The notes beneath the pieces were generated by a model. That model saw nothing but the letters and a program-made list of their open reading frames with translations. It was not told where the DNA came from and ran no database searches. Source: Mycobacterium sp. 1554424.7 (GTDB lineage: Bacteria; Actinomycetota; Actinomycetes; Mycobacteriales; Mycobacteriaceae). Taken from it: a DNA stretch of 64,000 bases. This document shows positions 19,365 to 31,735 of this stretch, in pieces. The stretch is from NCBI RefSeq assembly GCF_001665295.1, contig NZ_LZSE01000072.1:53649-117648 (forward strand), read 5' to 3'. The position numbers and the translations under genes are program-made. How positions within the stretch are numbered: position 1 is the stretch's first letter; every line of letters begins with the position of its first letter.

Positions 19365-21572
19365 ATGACTGATCGCGTGTCGGTGGGGAACCTGCGCGTC
19401 GCCCGAGTGCTCTACGACTTCGTGAACAACGAGGCGCTGCCCGGCACCGACATCGACCCGGACAGCTTCTGGGCCGGCGTCGACAAGGTCGTGGCCGACC
19501 TGACTCCGCAGAACCAGGATTTGCTGGACCGTCGCGACCAGCTGCAGGCCCAGATCGACAAATGGCACCGGCACCGCGTGATCGAGCCGATCGACGCCGA
19601 GGCCTACCGCGAGTTCCTCGCCGAAATCGGCTACTTGCAGCCAGAACCCGAAGACTTCACCATCACCACCTCGGGTGTCGACGACGAGATCACGACGACC
19701 GCCGGCCCGCAGCTGGTGGTGCCGGTGCTCAACGCACGCTTTGCCCTGAACGCGGCCAACGCCCGCTGGGGATCGCTCTACGACGCCCTTTATGGCACCG
19801 ACGTCATCCCGGAGACCGACGGGGCCGAGAAGGGCACCAGCTACAACCGGGTTCGCGGCGACAAGGTGATCGCGTACGCGCGCGAGTTCCTCGACGAGGC
19901 GGTGCCGCTGGCGTCGGGCTCGTGGGCCGACGCGACGGGCGTCAGCATCGCCGACGCCCAGCTGCAGGTCAGCGTCGGCGCCGACGCGGAGCCCGTCGGG
20001 CTGGCCGACCCCGAGAAGTTCGTCGGGTACAGCGGCGAGCTCGGCTCCCCGAGCTGGTCGGTGCTGCTGGTCAACCACGGCCTGCACATCGAGATCCTGA
20101 TCGACCCCGAGTCACCCGTCGGCGCCACCGACCGGGCCGGCATCAAGGACGTGGTCCTGGAATCGGCGGTCACCACGATCATGGATTTCGAGGACTCGGT
20201 GACCGCCGTCGACGCCGACGACAAGGTGCTCGGCTACCGCAACTGGCTGGGGCTGAACAGGGGCGACCTGGTCGAGGAGGTCAGCAAGGGCGGCAAGACC
20301 TTCACCCGCGCGCTCAACGCCGACCGCACCTACAGCACGCCCGACGGCGGCGAGCTGACCCTGCCAGGCCGCAGCCTGCTCTTCGTCCGCAACGTGGGGC
20401 ACCTGATGACCAACGACGCGATCGTGTCCGTCGGCGACGGTGACGAGGAAAAAGAGGTGTTCGAGGGCATCATGGACGCCTTGTTCACCGGCCTGACCGC
20501 GATCCACGGGCTGAAGACCGGTGACGCGAACGGCCCGCTGACCAATAGCCGCACCGGGTCCATCTACATCGTGAAGCCCAAGATGCACGGCCCCGCCGAG
20601 GTCGCGTTCACCTGCGAACTGTTCAGCCGCGTCGAAGACGTGCTGGGCCTGCCGCAGGGCACCCTCAAGGTCGGCATCATGGACGAAGAGCGGCGTACGA
20701 CGGTCAATTTGAAGGCGTGCATCAAGGCCGCCGCCGACCGGGTGGTGTTCATCAACACCGGCTTCCTCGACCGCACCGGCGACGAGATCCACACCTCCAT
20801 GGAGGCCGGCCCGATGATCCGCAAGGGTGCGATGAAGAACAGCACCTGGATCAAGGCCTACGAGGACGCCAACGTCGACATCGGGCTTGCCGCCGGGTTC
20901 AAGGGCAAGGCCCAGATCGGCAAGGGCATGTGGGCGATGACCGAGCTGATGGCCGACATGGTCGAGCAGAAGATCGGCCAGCCCAAGGCCGGCGCCACCA
21001 CCGCGTGGGTGCCGTCGCCGACGGCGGCCACCCTGCACGCGATGCACTACCACTACGTGGATGTGGGCGCCGTGCAGGAGGAGCTCGCCGGCAAGAAGCG
21101 CACCACCATCGACGAGCTGCTGACCATTCCGCTGGCCAAGGAATTGGCTTGGGCCCCAGAGGAAATCCGCGAGGAGCTCGACAACAATTGCCAGTCCATC
21201 CTCGGCTACGTGGTGCGCTGGGTGGAACAGGGCGTCGGCTGCTCGAAGGTCCCCGACATCCACAACACGGCGCTCATGGAGGACCGCGCCACCCTGCGGA
21301 TCTCCAGTCAGCTGCTGGCTAACTGGTTGCGCCACGGCGTGATCACCGAAGAAGATGTGCGGGCCAGCCTGGAACGCATGGCGCCGTTGGTGGACCGGCA
21401 GAACGAGGGCGACCCGGTGTATCGGCCGATGGCGCCCAACTTCGACGACAGCATCGCCTTCCTGGCGGCTCAGGAGCTGATTCTGTCCGGCACCCAGCAG
21501 CCCAACGGCTACACGGAGCCGATTCTGCATCGGCGCCGGCGCGAGTTCAAAGCCCGCGCCGCCGGTGCGTGA
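19365..21572 (+). CDS. glcB: Malate synthase G
   Basis: 735 residues, the long (G) isoform. The blocks [64 protein letters not shown] and the catalytic segment [18 protein letters not shown] are all intact. It condenses glyoxylate with acetyl-CoA to malate, the second step of the glyoxylate shunt needed on fatty acids and acetate. The ATG at 19365 is preceded by GGAGGAG six bases away. It has its own promoter region upstream; the next gene follows 101 bases later. Confidence 0.97.
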   Translation: MTDRVSVGNLRVARVLYDFVNNEALPGTDIDPDSFWAGVDKVVADLTPQNQDLLDRRDQLQAQIDKWHRHRVIEPIDAEAYREFLAEIGYLQPEPEDFTITTSGVDDEITTTAGPQLVVPVLNARFALNAANARWGSLYDALYGTDVIPETDGAEKGTSYNRVRGDKVIAYAREFLDEAVPLASGSWADATGVSIADAQLQVSVGADAEPVGLADPEKFVGYSGELGSPSWSVLLVNHGLHIEILIDPESPVGATDRAGIKDVVLESAVTTIMDFEDSVTAVDADDKVLGYRNWLGLNRGDLVEEVSKGGKTFTRALNADRTYSTPDGGELTLPGRSLLFVRNVGHLMTNDAIVSVGDGDEEKEVFEGIMDALFTGLTAIHGLKTGDANGPLTNSRTGSIYIVKPKMHGPAEVAFTCELFSRVEDVLGLPQGTLKVGIMDEERRTTVNLKACIKAAADRVVFINTGFLDRTGDEIHTSMEAGPMIRKGAMKNSTWIKAYEDANVDIGLAAGFKGKAQIGKGMWAMTELMADMVEQKIGQPKAGATTAWVPSPTAATLHAMHYHYVDVGAVQEELAGKKRTTIDELLTIPLAKELAWAPEEIREELDNNCQSILGYVVRWVEQGVGCSKVPDIHNTALMEDRATLRISSQLLANWLRHGVITEEDVRASLERMAPLVDRQNEGDPVYRPMAPNFDDSIAFLAAQELILSGTQQPNGYTEPILHRRRREFKARAAGA

Positions 21573-21673
21573 AAACTGCCCGACATGCGGTAGGTAATGC
21601 GGTCCGATGACTAGAATTTGCGCCGAGTTCACAAGTCGCGAGACGGGTCGACGGAAAGGCGGCGGGCACCGGT

Positions 21674-23731
21674 ATGGGTAGGCACAGCATGCCCGACCCT
21701 GACGATTCCGTCGACGAGACAGCGGACGAGTATGCGGCCGACGATTCCTACGCCGCCGATGCCGGTCACCACCCCCGCGACGCCGGCCAGGCGCAGGCCG
21801 CCGAGCCGTGGGCCGACTCGGGCCAATACTCGGGCCAATACCCGGGCCAGTACTCGGACGAGGACGCATACCCCGCCGACGACACGTTTGCGACCGGCGC
21901 CGGCGACGAGTATCCGGAATTCGCGCCCCGTCAGGCGGGCCCGGCCGGCTACGAGCCGCCGCCGCCCGCCACCGGCGGGCACCGCGGGCTGGGCGAGCGG
22001 CTCGGCGGGCATCGAAGCGACGGCGGCCGCCGCGGGGTGAGCATCGGGGTGATCGTCGCGCTCGTCGCCGTCGTCGTCGTGGTGGGCACCGTCATCCTGT
22101 GGACCTTCTTCGGCGACGCCCTGTCCCACCGCTCGCACAGCGCGGCCGCGCGCTGCGTGGGAGGCAAGGAGACGGTCGCCGTCATCGCCGACCCGTCGAT
22201 CGCCGATTCGGTGCAGCCGCTCGCCGAGAGCTACAACTCCACGGCCGGCCCCGTCGGCGATCACTGCATGGTGGTGAGCGTCAAACCGGCCGCCTCCGAA
22301 GCCGTAATCAACGGATTCGTCGGCAAGTGGCCGGCCGACCTGGGTGGCCAGCCGGCGCTGTGGATCCCGGGCAGCTCGATCTCCGCCGCCCGGCTCGCCG
22401 CGTCCGGCCAGAAAATCACCGAAAGCCACTCACTGGTCAGCTCGCCGGTCGTGCTCGCCGTCCGGCCCGAACTCGGGCGGGCGCTGGGCACCCAGGGCTG
22501 GGCGGCGCTGCCCGGCCTGCAAACCAACCCCAACTCGCTGGCGGGGCTGAATTTGCCGGCGTGGGGATCGCTGCGGCTGGCCCTGCCGATGAACGGCAAC
22601 GCCGACGCGTCGCTGCTGGCCGGCGAGGCCGTGGCGGCCGGGGCGGCACCGCCCGGCGCGCCCCCGACGCAGGGCACCGGGGCCGTGCGCACCTTGCTGG
22701 GCGCCCAGCCCAAGCTGGCGGACAACTCCCTGACCGAGGCGATGAACGCGCTGCTCAAGCCGGGCGACGCGGCCACCTCGCCGGTGCACGCGGTGGTCAC
22801 CACCGAGCAGCAGCTCTACCAGCGCGGCCAGTCGCTGTCCGACGCGAAGAGCACGCTGGCTTCCTGGCTGCCGCCCGGCCAGGTCCCGGTCGCCGACTAT
22901 CCCGCGGTGCTGCTCAAGGGCCCGTGGGTGACACCGGAGCAGGCGTCCGCGGCCAACGGGTTCGCCCTGTTCCTGCAGAAGCCGGAGCAGCTGGCGAAGC
23001 TGGCGAAGGCCGGCTTCCGCGTCAACGGCGTCAAGCCGCCCAGCAGCCCGGTCACCAGCTTCCCGCCACTGCCCGGCACCCTGTCGGTGGGTGACGACGC
23101 GCTGCGCGCCACGCTGGCCGAGGCGATGGTCGCCCCGTCCAGCGGGCTGGCCACGACCATCATGCTCGACCAGTCGATGCCGACCGAGGAGGGCGGAAAG
23201 TCCCGGCTGGCCAACGTGGTCGCGGCGCTGCAGGACAAGGTCAAGTCGTTGCCGGCCACCGCCGCGGTGGGGCTGTGGACGTTCGACGGCCACGAGGGGC
23301 GCTCGGAGGTGACCAGCGGACCGCTGGGCGACCCGGTCAATCCCACCGGCGGCCAGCCGCGCTCGGCGGCGCTGGCGGCCGCGTTGGACAAGCAATACTC
23401 GTCGGCGGGCGGCGCGGTTTCGTTCACCACGCTGCGCATGCTCTACCAAGAGATGCAAAGTAAATATGTTGCGGGCCAACCGAATTCGATACTGGTGATC
23501 ACGTCGGGGCCGCACACCGACCAGACCTTGGACGGGCCCGGGTTGCAGGACTTCATCCGCAAGAGCGCCGACTCGGCCAAGCCGATCGCCATCAACGTCA
23601 TCGACTTCGGCGCCGACCCCGACAAGGCCACGTGGGAGGCCGTCGCCCAGCTCAGCGGCGGCGGCTACCAGAACCTCACCACGTCGGCGTCCCCCGATCT
23701 CGCCGCTGCCCTCAATACATTCCTGAGCTAA
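21674..23731 (+). CDS. Membrane-anchored vWA-like / substrate-binding-like surface protein
   Basis: 685 residues. The first 120 are acidic and glutamine/tyrosine-rich with a threefold SGQY repeat. A single membrane span lies at about 120-145 (VSIGVIVALVAVVVVVGTVILW). The large extracytoplasmic part begins with a periplasmic-binding-like region (RCVGGKETVAVIADPS) and ends with a von Willebrand factor A-like region from about residue 490. The metal site expected as DxSxS reads LDQSMPTEEGG, so the second serine is missing and the MIDAS is probably degenerate. The orthologue I recall is Rv1836c, of unknown function. Confidence 0.85.
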   Translation: MGRHSMPDPDDSVDETADEYAADDSYAADAGHHPRDAGQAQAAEPWADSGQYSGQYPGQYSDEDAYPADDTFATGAGDEYPEFAPRQAGPAGYEPPPPATGGHRGLGERLGGHRSDGGRRGVSIGVIVALVAVVVVVGTVILWTFFGDALSHRSHSAAARCVGGKETVAVIADPSIADSVQPLAESYNSTAGPVGDHCMVVSVKPAASEAVINGFVGKWPADLGGQPALWIPGSSISAARLAASGQKITESHSLVSSPVVLAVRPELGRALGTQGWAALPGLQTNPNSLAGLNLPAWGSLRLALPMNGNADASLLAGEAVAAGAAPPGAPPTQGTGAVRTLLGAQPKLADNSLTEAMNALLKPGDAATSPVHAVVTTEQQLYQRGQSLSDAKSTLASWLPPGQVPVADYPAVLLKGPWVTPEQASAANGFALFLQKPEQLAKLAKAGFRVNGVKPPSSPVTSFPPLPGTLSVGDDALRATLAEAMVAPSSGLATTIMLDQSMPTEEGGKSRLANVVAALQDKVKSLPATAAVGLWTFDGHEGRSEVTSGPLGDPVNPTGGQPRSAALAAALDKQYSSAGGAVSFTTLRMLYQEMQSKYVAGQPNSILVITSGPHTDQTLDGPGLQDFIRKSADSAKPIAINVIDFGADPDKATWEAVAQLSGGGYQNLTTSASPDLAAALNTFLS
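21818..21853 (+). repeat. Three tandem 12-bp repeats
   Basis: Units TCGGGCCAATAC, TCGGGCCAATAC and CCGGGCCAGTAC encode SGQY-SGQY-PGQY in the cytoplasmic N-terminal segment of the surface protein. Copy number changes would preserve the frame. Confidence 0.85.
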
Positions 23732-23746
23732 TCGGTCGACACCGAT
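23731..23746. terminator. Hairpin between convergent genes
   Basis: ATCGGT-CGAC-ACCGAT forms a perfect 6-bp stem that touches the stop codons of both convergent genes. This is a candidate bidirectional terminator. Confidence 0.45.
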
Positions 23747-24555
23747 CAGGTGAGATGGTCGAAATCGCCACGGACCCAGCCGATGTAGCGATCCGCGGAG
23801 CGTCGGATGACCGTGCTCGCATCGGAATCGATGGTCTTGCCGAAATTGTCGTACAGGCGGTCGAATGCCAGCGGCTCCACCGCGCGGGCGACGCGATCCA
23901 CCACCGCGGCCGACAGCGGTATGCGGTTCGGATAGCTGCGCATGAACGTCACCGAGGTGCGGTCCGGATTCGCCTGCATGGTGTCGGCGCTGAGCAACAC
24001 GCCGCGTCCGCCGGCCCCGGCCGCCCAGTGCGCGACGGCGCTACCCGGGAAATGCCCGCCGACTTGCAACAGCGTAACGCCGGGCAGCACATCGAGTTTG
24101 CCCGACCACGGGCGAATCACCGGGTCCGACCTCGCAACCCACGCCATGTCTGCTTCGGCGACATAAACCGGCACCGATCCCAGGGCCCTACTCCATTCGA
24201 CCTGCACCCCGTAGTGGTGCGGGTGGCTCGCGACGATCGCGATCACCTCGCCGAGGTCGCGTACCTGCGCGACCGCGGCGGCGTCGACATAGCCGGTTAC
24301 GTCCCACAGCAGGTTGCCGCCGGGCGTACGCAGTAGGTGCGATTCCTGGCCGATACCGAATTTCGGGTCGACCGTCAATCCGTACAAATCCGGTTCCAGC
24401 TCGCGCATCCGCACCCGATATCCGGCGTTCGTCAGCTCCTCGAGCGTCGTCCACAGCTGCCCCTCGGCCGGCACCCATTGCCGCTCATCCGAACAGATCC
24501 GGCACGTGTCGGCGGTGTCGTCGTGCTCCACTGCGCATGTCCTGCAGATTTTCAC
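23746..24555 (-). CDS. MBL-fold hydrolase-like protein with N-terminal zinc knuckle
   Basis: About 269 residues from GTG 24555, chosen because AGGAGGAG lies 6 bases upstream; ATG 24597 would add 14 residues. The N-terminus has a four-cysteine knuckle, CRTC-x8-TCRIC, uncommon on this fold. The rest resembles a metallo-beta-lactamase: GNLLWDVTGYVD, then ASHPHHYGVQ where HxHxDH is expected, GGHFPGSAVAHW, and LLSADTMQA. The Asp-His half of the first motif is replaced by His-Tyr, so one of the two metal sites is probably changed or lost. Substrate unknown. I recall a hydrolase gene at this place in M. tuberculosis (Rv1834/Rv1835c region), not necessarily an orthologue. Confidence 0.82.
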   Translation of the reverse strand: MKICRTCAVEHDDTADTCRICSDERQWVPAEGQLWTTLEELTNAGYRVRMRELEPDLYGLTVDPKFGIGQESHLLRTPGGNLLWDVTGYVDAAAVAQVRDLGEVIAIVASHPHHYGVQVEWSRALGSVPVYVAEADMAWVARSDPVIRPWSGKLDVLPGVTLLQVGGHFPGSAVAHWAAGAGGRGVLLSADTMQANPDRTSVTFMRSYPNRIPLSAAVVDRVARAVEPLAFDRLYDNFGKTIDSDASTVIRRSADRYIGWVRGDFDHLT

Positions 24556-24674
24556 GCCAGGCTCCTCCTCTGTCTCGAGATGCGTGTACCCCATCACGGC
24601 CGCCGGACACGCTCAGCCAATCGGACATGTCACCCCTGCGGCATACGATCGTCGCATTGCCCGAAGGGAGCGTC

Positions 24675-25547
24675 ATGAACATCGATTTCACCCCGGATCC
24701 CGGCCTGTATCCGTTCGAGTCGCGTTGGTTCGACAGCTCACGCGGGCGGATGCACTACGTCGACGAGGGTGACGGGCCGCCGATCCTGCTCTGCCACGGC
24801 AACCCGACGTGGAGCTTCCTGTACCGCAACATCATCGTCGCGCTGCGCGGCCATTTCCGTTGCATCGCACCGGATTACCTCGGCTTCGGGCTTTCCGAGC
24901 GGCCTGCCGGATTCGGATACAAGATCGACGAGCACGCCCAGGTGGTCGGCGAGCTCGTCGATCAGCTCGGCCTGGACGGCTACCTGACGATGGGCCAGGA
25001 CTGGGGCGGGCCCGTCAGCATGGCGGTCGCCGTCGAGCGCGCCGCCCGGGTCCGCGGCGTCGTGCTGGGCAACACCTGGTTTTGGAAGACGGACGAGCTG
25101 TCGACGAAGATCTTCAGCCGCGTGATGGGCAGCCCGCCGATGCAGTGGGCGATCTTGCGGCGCAATTTCTTTGTGGAGCAGTTGATTCCGGCGGGCACAC
25201 AGCACCGACCGAGCGCGGCGGTGATGGAACACTACCGGGCCGTGCAGCCCAGCGCCGATGCGCGAAAGGGCGTGGCCGAGATGCCCAAACAGATCCTGGC
25301 GGCCGAGCCCTTGCTGTCGCGGCTCGGGCGGGAGGTGCCCGAAAAGCTTGGCGCCAAACCCGCGCTATTCGTGTGGGGGATGAAGGACTTCGCGTTCAGG
25401 CCCGGACCGACGCTCCCCCGGATGCGCGCAAGCTTCCCCGATCACGTCGTCGTGGAGCTGCCCGAGGCCAAGCACTTCATCCAGGAGGACGCGCCCGAGG
25501 AGATCGCGGCGGCGATCGTCGAGCGCTTCGGTTCCCCGCGAACCTAA
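24675..25547 (+). CDS. Haloalkane dehalogenase-like alpha/beta hydrolase (DmbC-like)
   Basis: 290 residues with the alpha/beta-hydrolase core. CHGNPTWSFLYRN supplies the oxyanion region, GQDWGGPVSMAVA is the nucleophile elbow with Asp as nucleophile and Trp for halide binding, and EAKHFIQEDAPEEIA carries the catalytic His. WGMKDFAF lies in the second acid position. Asp as nucleophile with the flanking Trp separates it from esterases and fits haloalkane dehalogenases of family III (Rv1833c/DmbC). The start is ATG 24675, preceded by GAAGGGAGCGTC. The natural substrate in mycobacteria is unknown. It is convergent with gcvP. Confidence 0.88.
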   Translation: MNIDFTPDPGLYPFESRWFDSSRGRMHYVDEGDGPPILLCHGNPTWSFLYRNIIVALRGHFRCIAPDYLGFGLSERPAGFGYKIDEHAQVVGELVDQLGLDGYLTMGQDWGGPVSMAVAVERAARVRGVVLGNTWFWKTDELSTKIFSRVMGSPPMQWAILRRNFFVEQLIPAGTQHRPSAAVMEHYRAVQPSADARKGVAEMPKQILAAEPLLSRLGREVPEKLGAKPALFVWGMKDFAFRPGPTLPRMRASFPDHVVVELPEAKHFIQEDAPEEIAAAIVERFGSPRT

Positions 25548-25587
25548 CCGCACTGCTAAAAAGCCAGCCGGATTTCGCAGTGCGGTT
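25546..25587. terminator. Long-loop hairpin between convergent genes
   Basis: AACCGCACTGC (25546-25556) and GCAGTGCGGTT (25577-25587) are perfectly complementary 11-base arms with a 20-base loop. It lies right after the dehalogenase stop and 31 bases before the gcvP stop. Probable bidirectional terminator. Confidence 0.55.
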
Positions 25588-25618
25588 CGGCTCGGGCGGT
25601 TGGCGCGGCTGAGCCACC

Positions 25619-28456
<2,838 letters not shown>

Positions 28457-28494
28457 TCGGGAGCTCCTGAGGTCGAGGGACTAGCGGCCCCCTC

Positions 28495-28691
28495 CCTCTG
28501 TCTTCACCCGTTCGCCGGGCGCCTGAGAGATTCGGCGCCGGGCGCCTTTCCCCATCGGCGGGTGTGGACCCTGACGGATCCCACCGCTTTCCAGAGGCAT
28601 CGTTAACTTGCGCGGTCCGGGTGCCTGAGAGGTTGACGGAGAGGTGTTGCTCCTTCGGCGTCCGTGACTGGCGGCCACGAAACTCTCCCGC
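28495..28691 (-). ncRNA. Tandem glycine riboswitch (gcvT class) in the gcvP leader
   Basis: Reading the minus strand, aptamer 1 begins GCGGGAGAG near 28691 and contains GCCGAAGGAGCAA and CCGTCAACCTCTCAGGCACC. Aptamer 2 contains GATGGGGAAAGGCGCC and CGAATCTCTCAGGCGCC and closes with CAGAGG near 28495. The paired motifs CTCTCAGGC, once per aptamer, and the GGGGAAAG/GAAGGAGCAA loops are the signatures of the class. It ends about 38 bases upstream of the gcvP start, leaving little room for a terminator. Control by translation initiation or early termination is therefore possible. Confidence 0.93.
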
Positions 28692-28760
28692 TCGAGTGCG
28701 ATGCGTGGCCCAGTTTACCCGGCCGCTTCCACGCGCGCCGTCGTGTCGAAAGGGGGGCGG

Positions 28761-29390
28761 TCAGCCGATCTTGCGGTCGCGGTGCTTGCGGCGGGACGCG
28801 AGCTCGTCCTCCGGCGCCGCGATCGACTCGCCGCCGTCGGCGCGCTCGCCGTGGAAGTCCGCGATGACGCCGGTCAGCTCGCGCATGGCCCCGGACACGG
28901 CGATGCCGAACACGCCCTGCCCGCCCTGCAGCAGGTCGACGACCTCTTCGGCCGACGTGCATTCGTAAACCGTGGTGCCGTCGGAGAACAGCGTGATGTT
29001 GGCGAGGTCCTGGACGCCGCGCTGGCGCAGATGGTCGACCGCGACCCGGATGTTGTGCAGCGAGATGCCGGTGTCGAGCAATCGCTTGACGATCTTGAGA
29101 ACCAGGATGTCCTTGAACGAGTAGAGCCGCTGACTGCCGGAGCCCGCCGCGCTGCGGATCGACGGAACCACCAGCGAGGTGCGCGCCCAGTAGTCCAGCT
29201 GCCGGTAGGTGATCCCGGCGATCTGGCAAGCGCTCGGCCCGCGATAGCCCACCAGCTCGTCGGGCACCGAATCGTCGGGGAACAGACCGGGTTGCACGGG
29301 CGCGGCCGGCGCGGGGGCGGGCTGGTCGCTGCTCGCGGCGTTCGCTTGGTCAGCTAGGTCCAGCTGCTCTTGACGTGGCTGGTCGCTCAC
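28761..29390 (-). CDS. MerR-family transcriptional regulator
   Basis: 209 residues. A 45-residue Gln/Pro/Ala-rich N-terminus precedes a MerR-type winged helix: YRGPSACQIAGITYRQLDYWARTSLVVPSIR, then GSGSQRLYSFKDILVLKIVKRLLDTGISLHNIRVAVDHL. A C-terminal part of about 90 residues has no metal-binding cysteine pattern. GTG at 29390 is preferred since AGAGGA lies 7 bases upstream; ATG at 29420 has no such site. It is the homologue of Rv1830 by position, the second MerR-like gene in this cluster, between the DUF151 gene and gcvP. Confidence 0.9.
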   Translation of the reverse strand: MSDQPRQEQLDLADQANAASSDQPAPAPAAPVQPGLFPDDSVPDELVGYRGPSACQIAGITYRQLDYWARTSLVVPSIRSAAGSGSQRLYSFKDILVLKIVKRLLDTGISLHNIRVAVDHLRQRGVQDLANITLFSDGTTVYECTSAEEVVDLLQGGQGVFGIAVSGAMRELTGVIADFHGERADGGESIAAPEDELASRRKHRDRKIG

Positions 29391-29649
29391 GGGGGTTCCT
29401 CTCGCCGATCGCGCTGTCATCGTTAGCTGCGTCTCTGGCTGCACCGCAGCCACGTTTGCTCAGGCCCGAGTGCTAGTGAGCTTACGCTTTTCGCTAGCCG
29501 CCGCGCCCTAAGTCGTGATCAAAGTATGGCCGCCGGAGGCCCAAGTGGCAGCACTATCGGCCAGCGTGTCGACATCGCGGTGCCAGATGAGATGCATCCG
29601 TGATGTCGGCGTCCACCCTAATACCCGCCGGTGGCGCGCCGCGGCGCGA
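29391..29649. other. Intergenic, promoter region of the MerR gene
   Basis: No coding sequence is supported in these 259 bases. They lie between the end of the DUF151 gene and the start of the MerR gene, both on the minus strand, and probably hold the promoter of the latter. Confidence 0.4.
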
Positions 29650-30144
29650 CTATGTGGCCTTGAAATCGTCGGGCGACACGCTGTCGAGAAACTCCTTGAA
29701 CTTCTCGACCTCGTCCTCGCGGACGGCGGTGTTGGCCTCTTCGTCGCTCTCGTCGGGGATGAGCAGTCCGGCCTGGGCGAGCACGGCCTCCTCGACGTAG
29801 ATCGGGACGCCGACGCGCAGCGCGATCGCCACCGAGTCCGACGGGCGCGCCGAGACGGTGATGTTGCGGTCGAAGACCAGGTCGGCGTAGAACGTGCCCT
29901 CCTGCAGATCGACGATCCGCACCTCTTTGAGCGAATGTCCAAGCGCGGCAATAAGATCCCTGATCAGATCGTGCGTCAGGGGGCGCGGCGGTTCGACGCC
30001 CTGCTGCTCCAGCGCGATGGCGGCGGCTTCGGACTGACCGATCCAAATCGGCAGGTATCGGTCACCGTTGGCTTCGCGCAGCAACAGCACCGGCTGGTTC
30101 TGCGGCTGCTCGACGCGAATGCCGACAACACGAACTTCACCCAT
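29650..30144 (-). CDS. DUF151 / bifunctional nuclease-family protein
   Basis: 164 residues, nearly identical in sequence to what I recall of Rv1829. The family is recognised by MGEVRVVGIRVEQPQNQPVL, LPIWIGQSEAAAIALEQQG, TFYADLVFDRN and SARPSDSVAIALRVGVPIYV. Plant and bacterial members have been reported to have nuclease activity, but the role in mycobacteria is not established. ATG 30144 is the conserved start; the longer ORF from 30195 is not used. It lies 64 bases downstream of ftsR and in the same operon-like run. Confidence 0.92.
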   Translation of the reverse strand: MGEVRVVGIRVEQPQNQPVLLLREANGDRYLPIWIGQSEAAAIALEQQGVEPPRPLTHDLIRDLIAALGHSLKEVRIVDLQEGTFYADLVFDRNITVSARPSDSVAIALRVGVPIYVEEAVLAQAGLLIPDESDEEANTAVREDEVEKFKEFLDSVSPDDFKAT

Positions 30145-30208
30145 CTGTGTCTGCCCTCCGCAACTCTTCAGCTCGCCGAACACCAAGCTGTCCAACGAAG
30201 TCTAATCC

Positions 30209-30976
30209 TCAGCGATGCAGAACGTCGCGAACGGCAGACTTGATCAGCGACGTGTGCAGCGTGATCGCGAGCGCGGCCACCTCGCGCGCCAGGTCGTCGG
30301 CGCGGTCGCGGGCGCCGGCCTTACCGGCCTTGACTAGCGGCCCCGCGATTTGGGCGATCAGGTCGGACTGCCGGTCGGCCGCGGACCGGAAGGCCCGCAG
30401 GTGCCTCGGCTCGACGCCGTATTCGGCCAGCGCCCGCGCGCACTGCAGGATGACCACGGCGTGCTCGTCGAAGAACCGGCCCGGGCCGGTGGTGATCACC
30501 CCGGCCTTGAGCAGCGCCGTCAGTAGTTCGTCGTCCACCCCCGAGCGTTCCAGGAGGTCCTCCCGGCTCAGCCGGACCCGCGTGGGGGCCACCGCCGCCG
30601 CGTCGGGCCGGGCCGCCCGGCCGGCCTCGGCGACGGCGTCGGATTCCCCGCCGTTGGGCACCGACACCAATCGCGGTACCCCGTAAGGCGATCCGATCGG
30701 GGGCAGCTCGCCGTCGGGCAGGGCGTCCAACTGCGCCCGGATCACCTTCAGCGGTAGGTAGTGGTCGCGCTGCGCCGTGAGGATGAACCGCAGCCGCGCG
30801 CAGTCGTACGCGGTGAACCTGCGATATCCCGACGCGGCGCGCTGGGGCGTCACCAGTCCCTCGGCCTCCAAGAATCGAATCTTGGAGATCGTGACATCGG
30901 GGAAATCCGGCCTCAACAGGTCCAGGACCGCCCCAATCGACATCCCGGCCAGGGCCGGGCTATCGGGTGCGCTCAC
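30209..30976 (-). CDS. ftsR: MerR-type regulator FtsR
   Basis: 255 residues. The winged helix is [42 protein letters not shown] near the N-terminus, followed by [17 protein letters not shown]. The second half contains a helical effector-like domain with [26 protein letters not shown]. It corresponds to Rv1828, whose Corynebacterium homologue FtsR activates ftsZ; that role is inferred here. It begins nine bases after the garA stop and is probably co-transcribed. Confidence 0.9.
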   Translation of the reverse strand: MSAPDSPALAGMSIGAVLDLLRPDFPDVTISKIRFLEAEGLVTPQRAASGYRRFTAYDCARLRFILTAQRDHYLPLKVIRAQLDALPDGELPPIGSPYGVPRLVSVPNGGESDAVAEAGRAARPDAAAVAPTRVRLSREDLLERSGVDDELLTALLKAGVITTGPGRFFDEHAVVILQCARALAEYGVEPRHLRAFRSAADRQSDLIAQIAGPLVKAGKAGARDRADDLAREVAALAITLHTSLIKSAVRDVLHR

Positions 30977-30985
30977 TACCCTCCT

Positions 30986-31471
30986 TTACGACCCTCCGGA
31001 ATCACCGTCGTCGCCTTGCTTGGGTCCGGTCAAAAAGACCAACCGGAACTTGCCGATCTGCACTTCGTCGCCGTTGGCCAGCACCGCCGAATCGACGGGC
31101 TCGCGGTTGACGTACGTGCCGTTCAGGCTACCGACATCGACGACGTGAAACTCGTTATTTTCCAACCTGAATTCGGCGTGGCGACGGCTGACGGTGACGT
31201 CGTCGAGGAAGATGTCGCTGTCGGGGTGCCGCCCCGCGGACGTGATGGCCTGGTCGAGCAGGAATCGCGACCCGGCGTTGGGTCCGCGTTTGACGACCAG
31301 CAACGCCGAGCCGGCCGGGAGCCCTTCGACCCCCGACACCGCGCTCTCGGTGCCCGCCTGGGCCGGGGCGTCGAGTTCGTTGAGGAAGTCGGCGCGAAAG
31401 ACCGAAGTCGTCTCCACCGTGACTTCGTCAGAGGTCTGGTCTTTGTCCATGTCCGAGTCCATGTCCGTCAC
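30986..31471 (-). CDS. garA: FHA-domain metabolic regulator GarA
   Basis: 161 residues. The N-terminal motif VETTSVF contains the two threonines phosphorylated by PknB and PknG in known GarA. The FHA domain covers about residues 50-145: GRHPDSDIFLDDVTVSRRHAEFRLENNEF and DVGSLNGTYVNREPVDSAVL hold the phosphothreonine-binding Arg, Ser and Asn. Unphosphorylated GarA inhibits 2-oxoglutarate dehydrogenase and NAD-glutamate dehydrogenase and activates glutamate synthase. The GTG start at 31471 is preceded by GAGGAG six bases away and gives the known N-terminus (TDMDSDMDKDQ). A 6-bp inverted repeat lies in the upstream region. Confidence 0.96.
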   Translation of the reverse strand: MTDMDSDMDKDQTSDEVTVETTSVFRADFLNELDAPAQAGTESAVSGVEGLPAGSALLVVKRGPNAGSRFLLDQAITSAGRHPDSDIFLDDVTVSRRHAEFRLENNEFHVVDVGSLNGTYVNREPVDSAVLANGDEVQIGKFRLVFLTGPKQGDDGDSGGS

Positions 31472-31579
31472 GCTGCTCCTCACTGGCCGCTGTGGCGTTA
31501 TCCCAACCGGGTAGCTCACCCGGCTCTCCAATAGGTTTCTCGAGGTTTCCTGAGTTTTTCTAGCCCCGCACTGCTGATT

Positions 31580-31605
31580 ACTTGACTGTCTCGTGTCTAT
31601 CAAGT
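31580..31605. promoter_or_regulatory. Inverted repeat in the garA upstream region
   Basis: ACTTGA (31580-31585) and TCAAGT (31600-31605) are perfect inverted arms 14 bases apart, about 110 bases upstream of the garA start. They could overlap a promoter, as the minus strand shows TTGATA and, 17 bases on, TAATCA. Weak evidence. Confidence 0.25.
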
Positions 31606-31735
31606 GTCGATCTGTTGACCGTACCGCGCACCCATCCGCCGTGTGCCCCCCACCGGACGATCGGGAGCCCGATTGGCGGGCCGCCGGGTGCGCCGCCCGT
31701 GTCGCGAGCGGGACTGGCAGGCACCTTAGCAATCG

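Noticed and set aside
28481-28678. 65-codon minus-strand ORF between gcvP and the MerR gene (possible Rv1831 counterpart)
   Set aside because: It lies inside the glycine riboswitch and its translation has no family features; the RNA explains the conservation.
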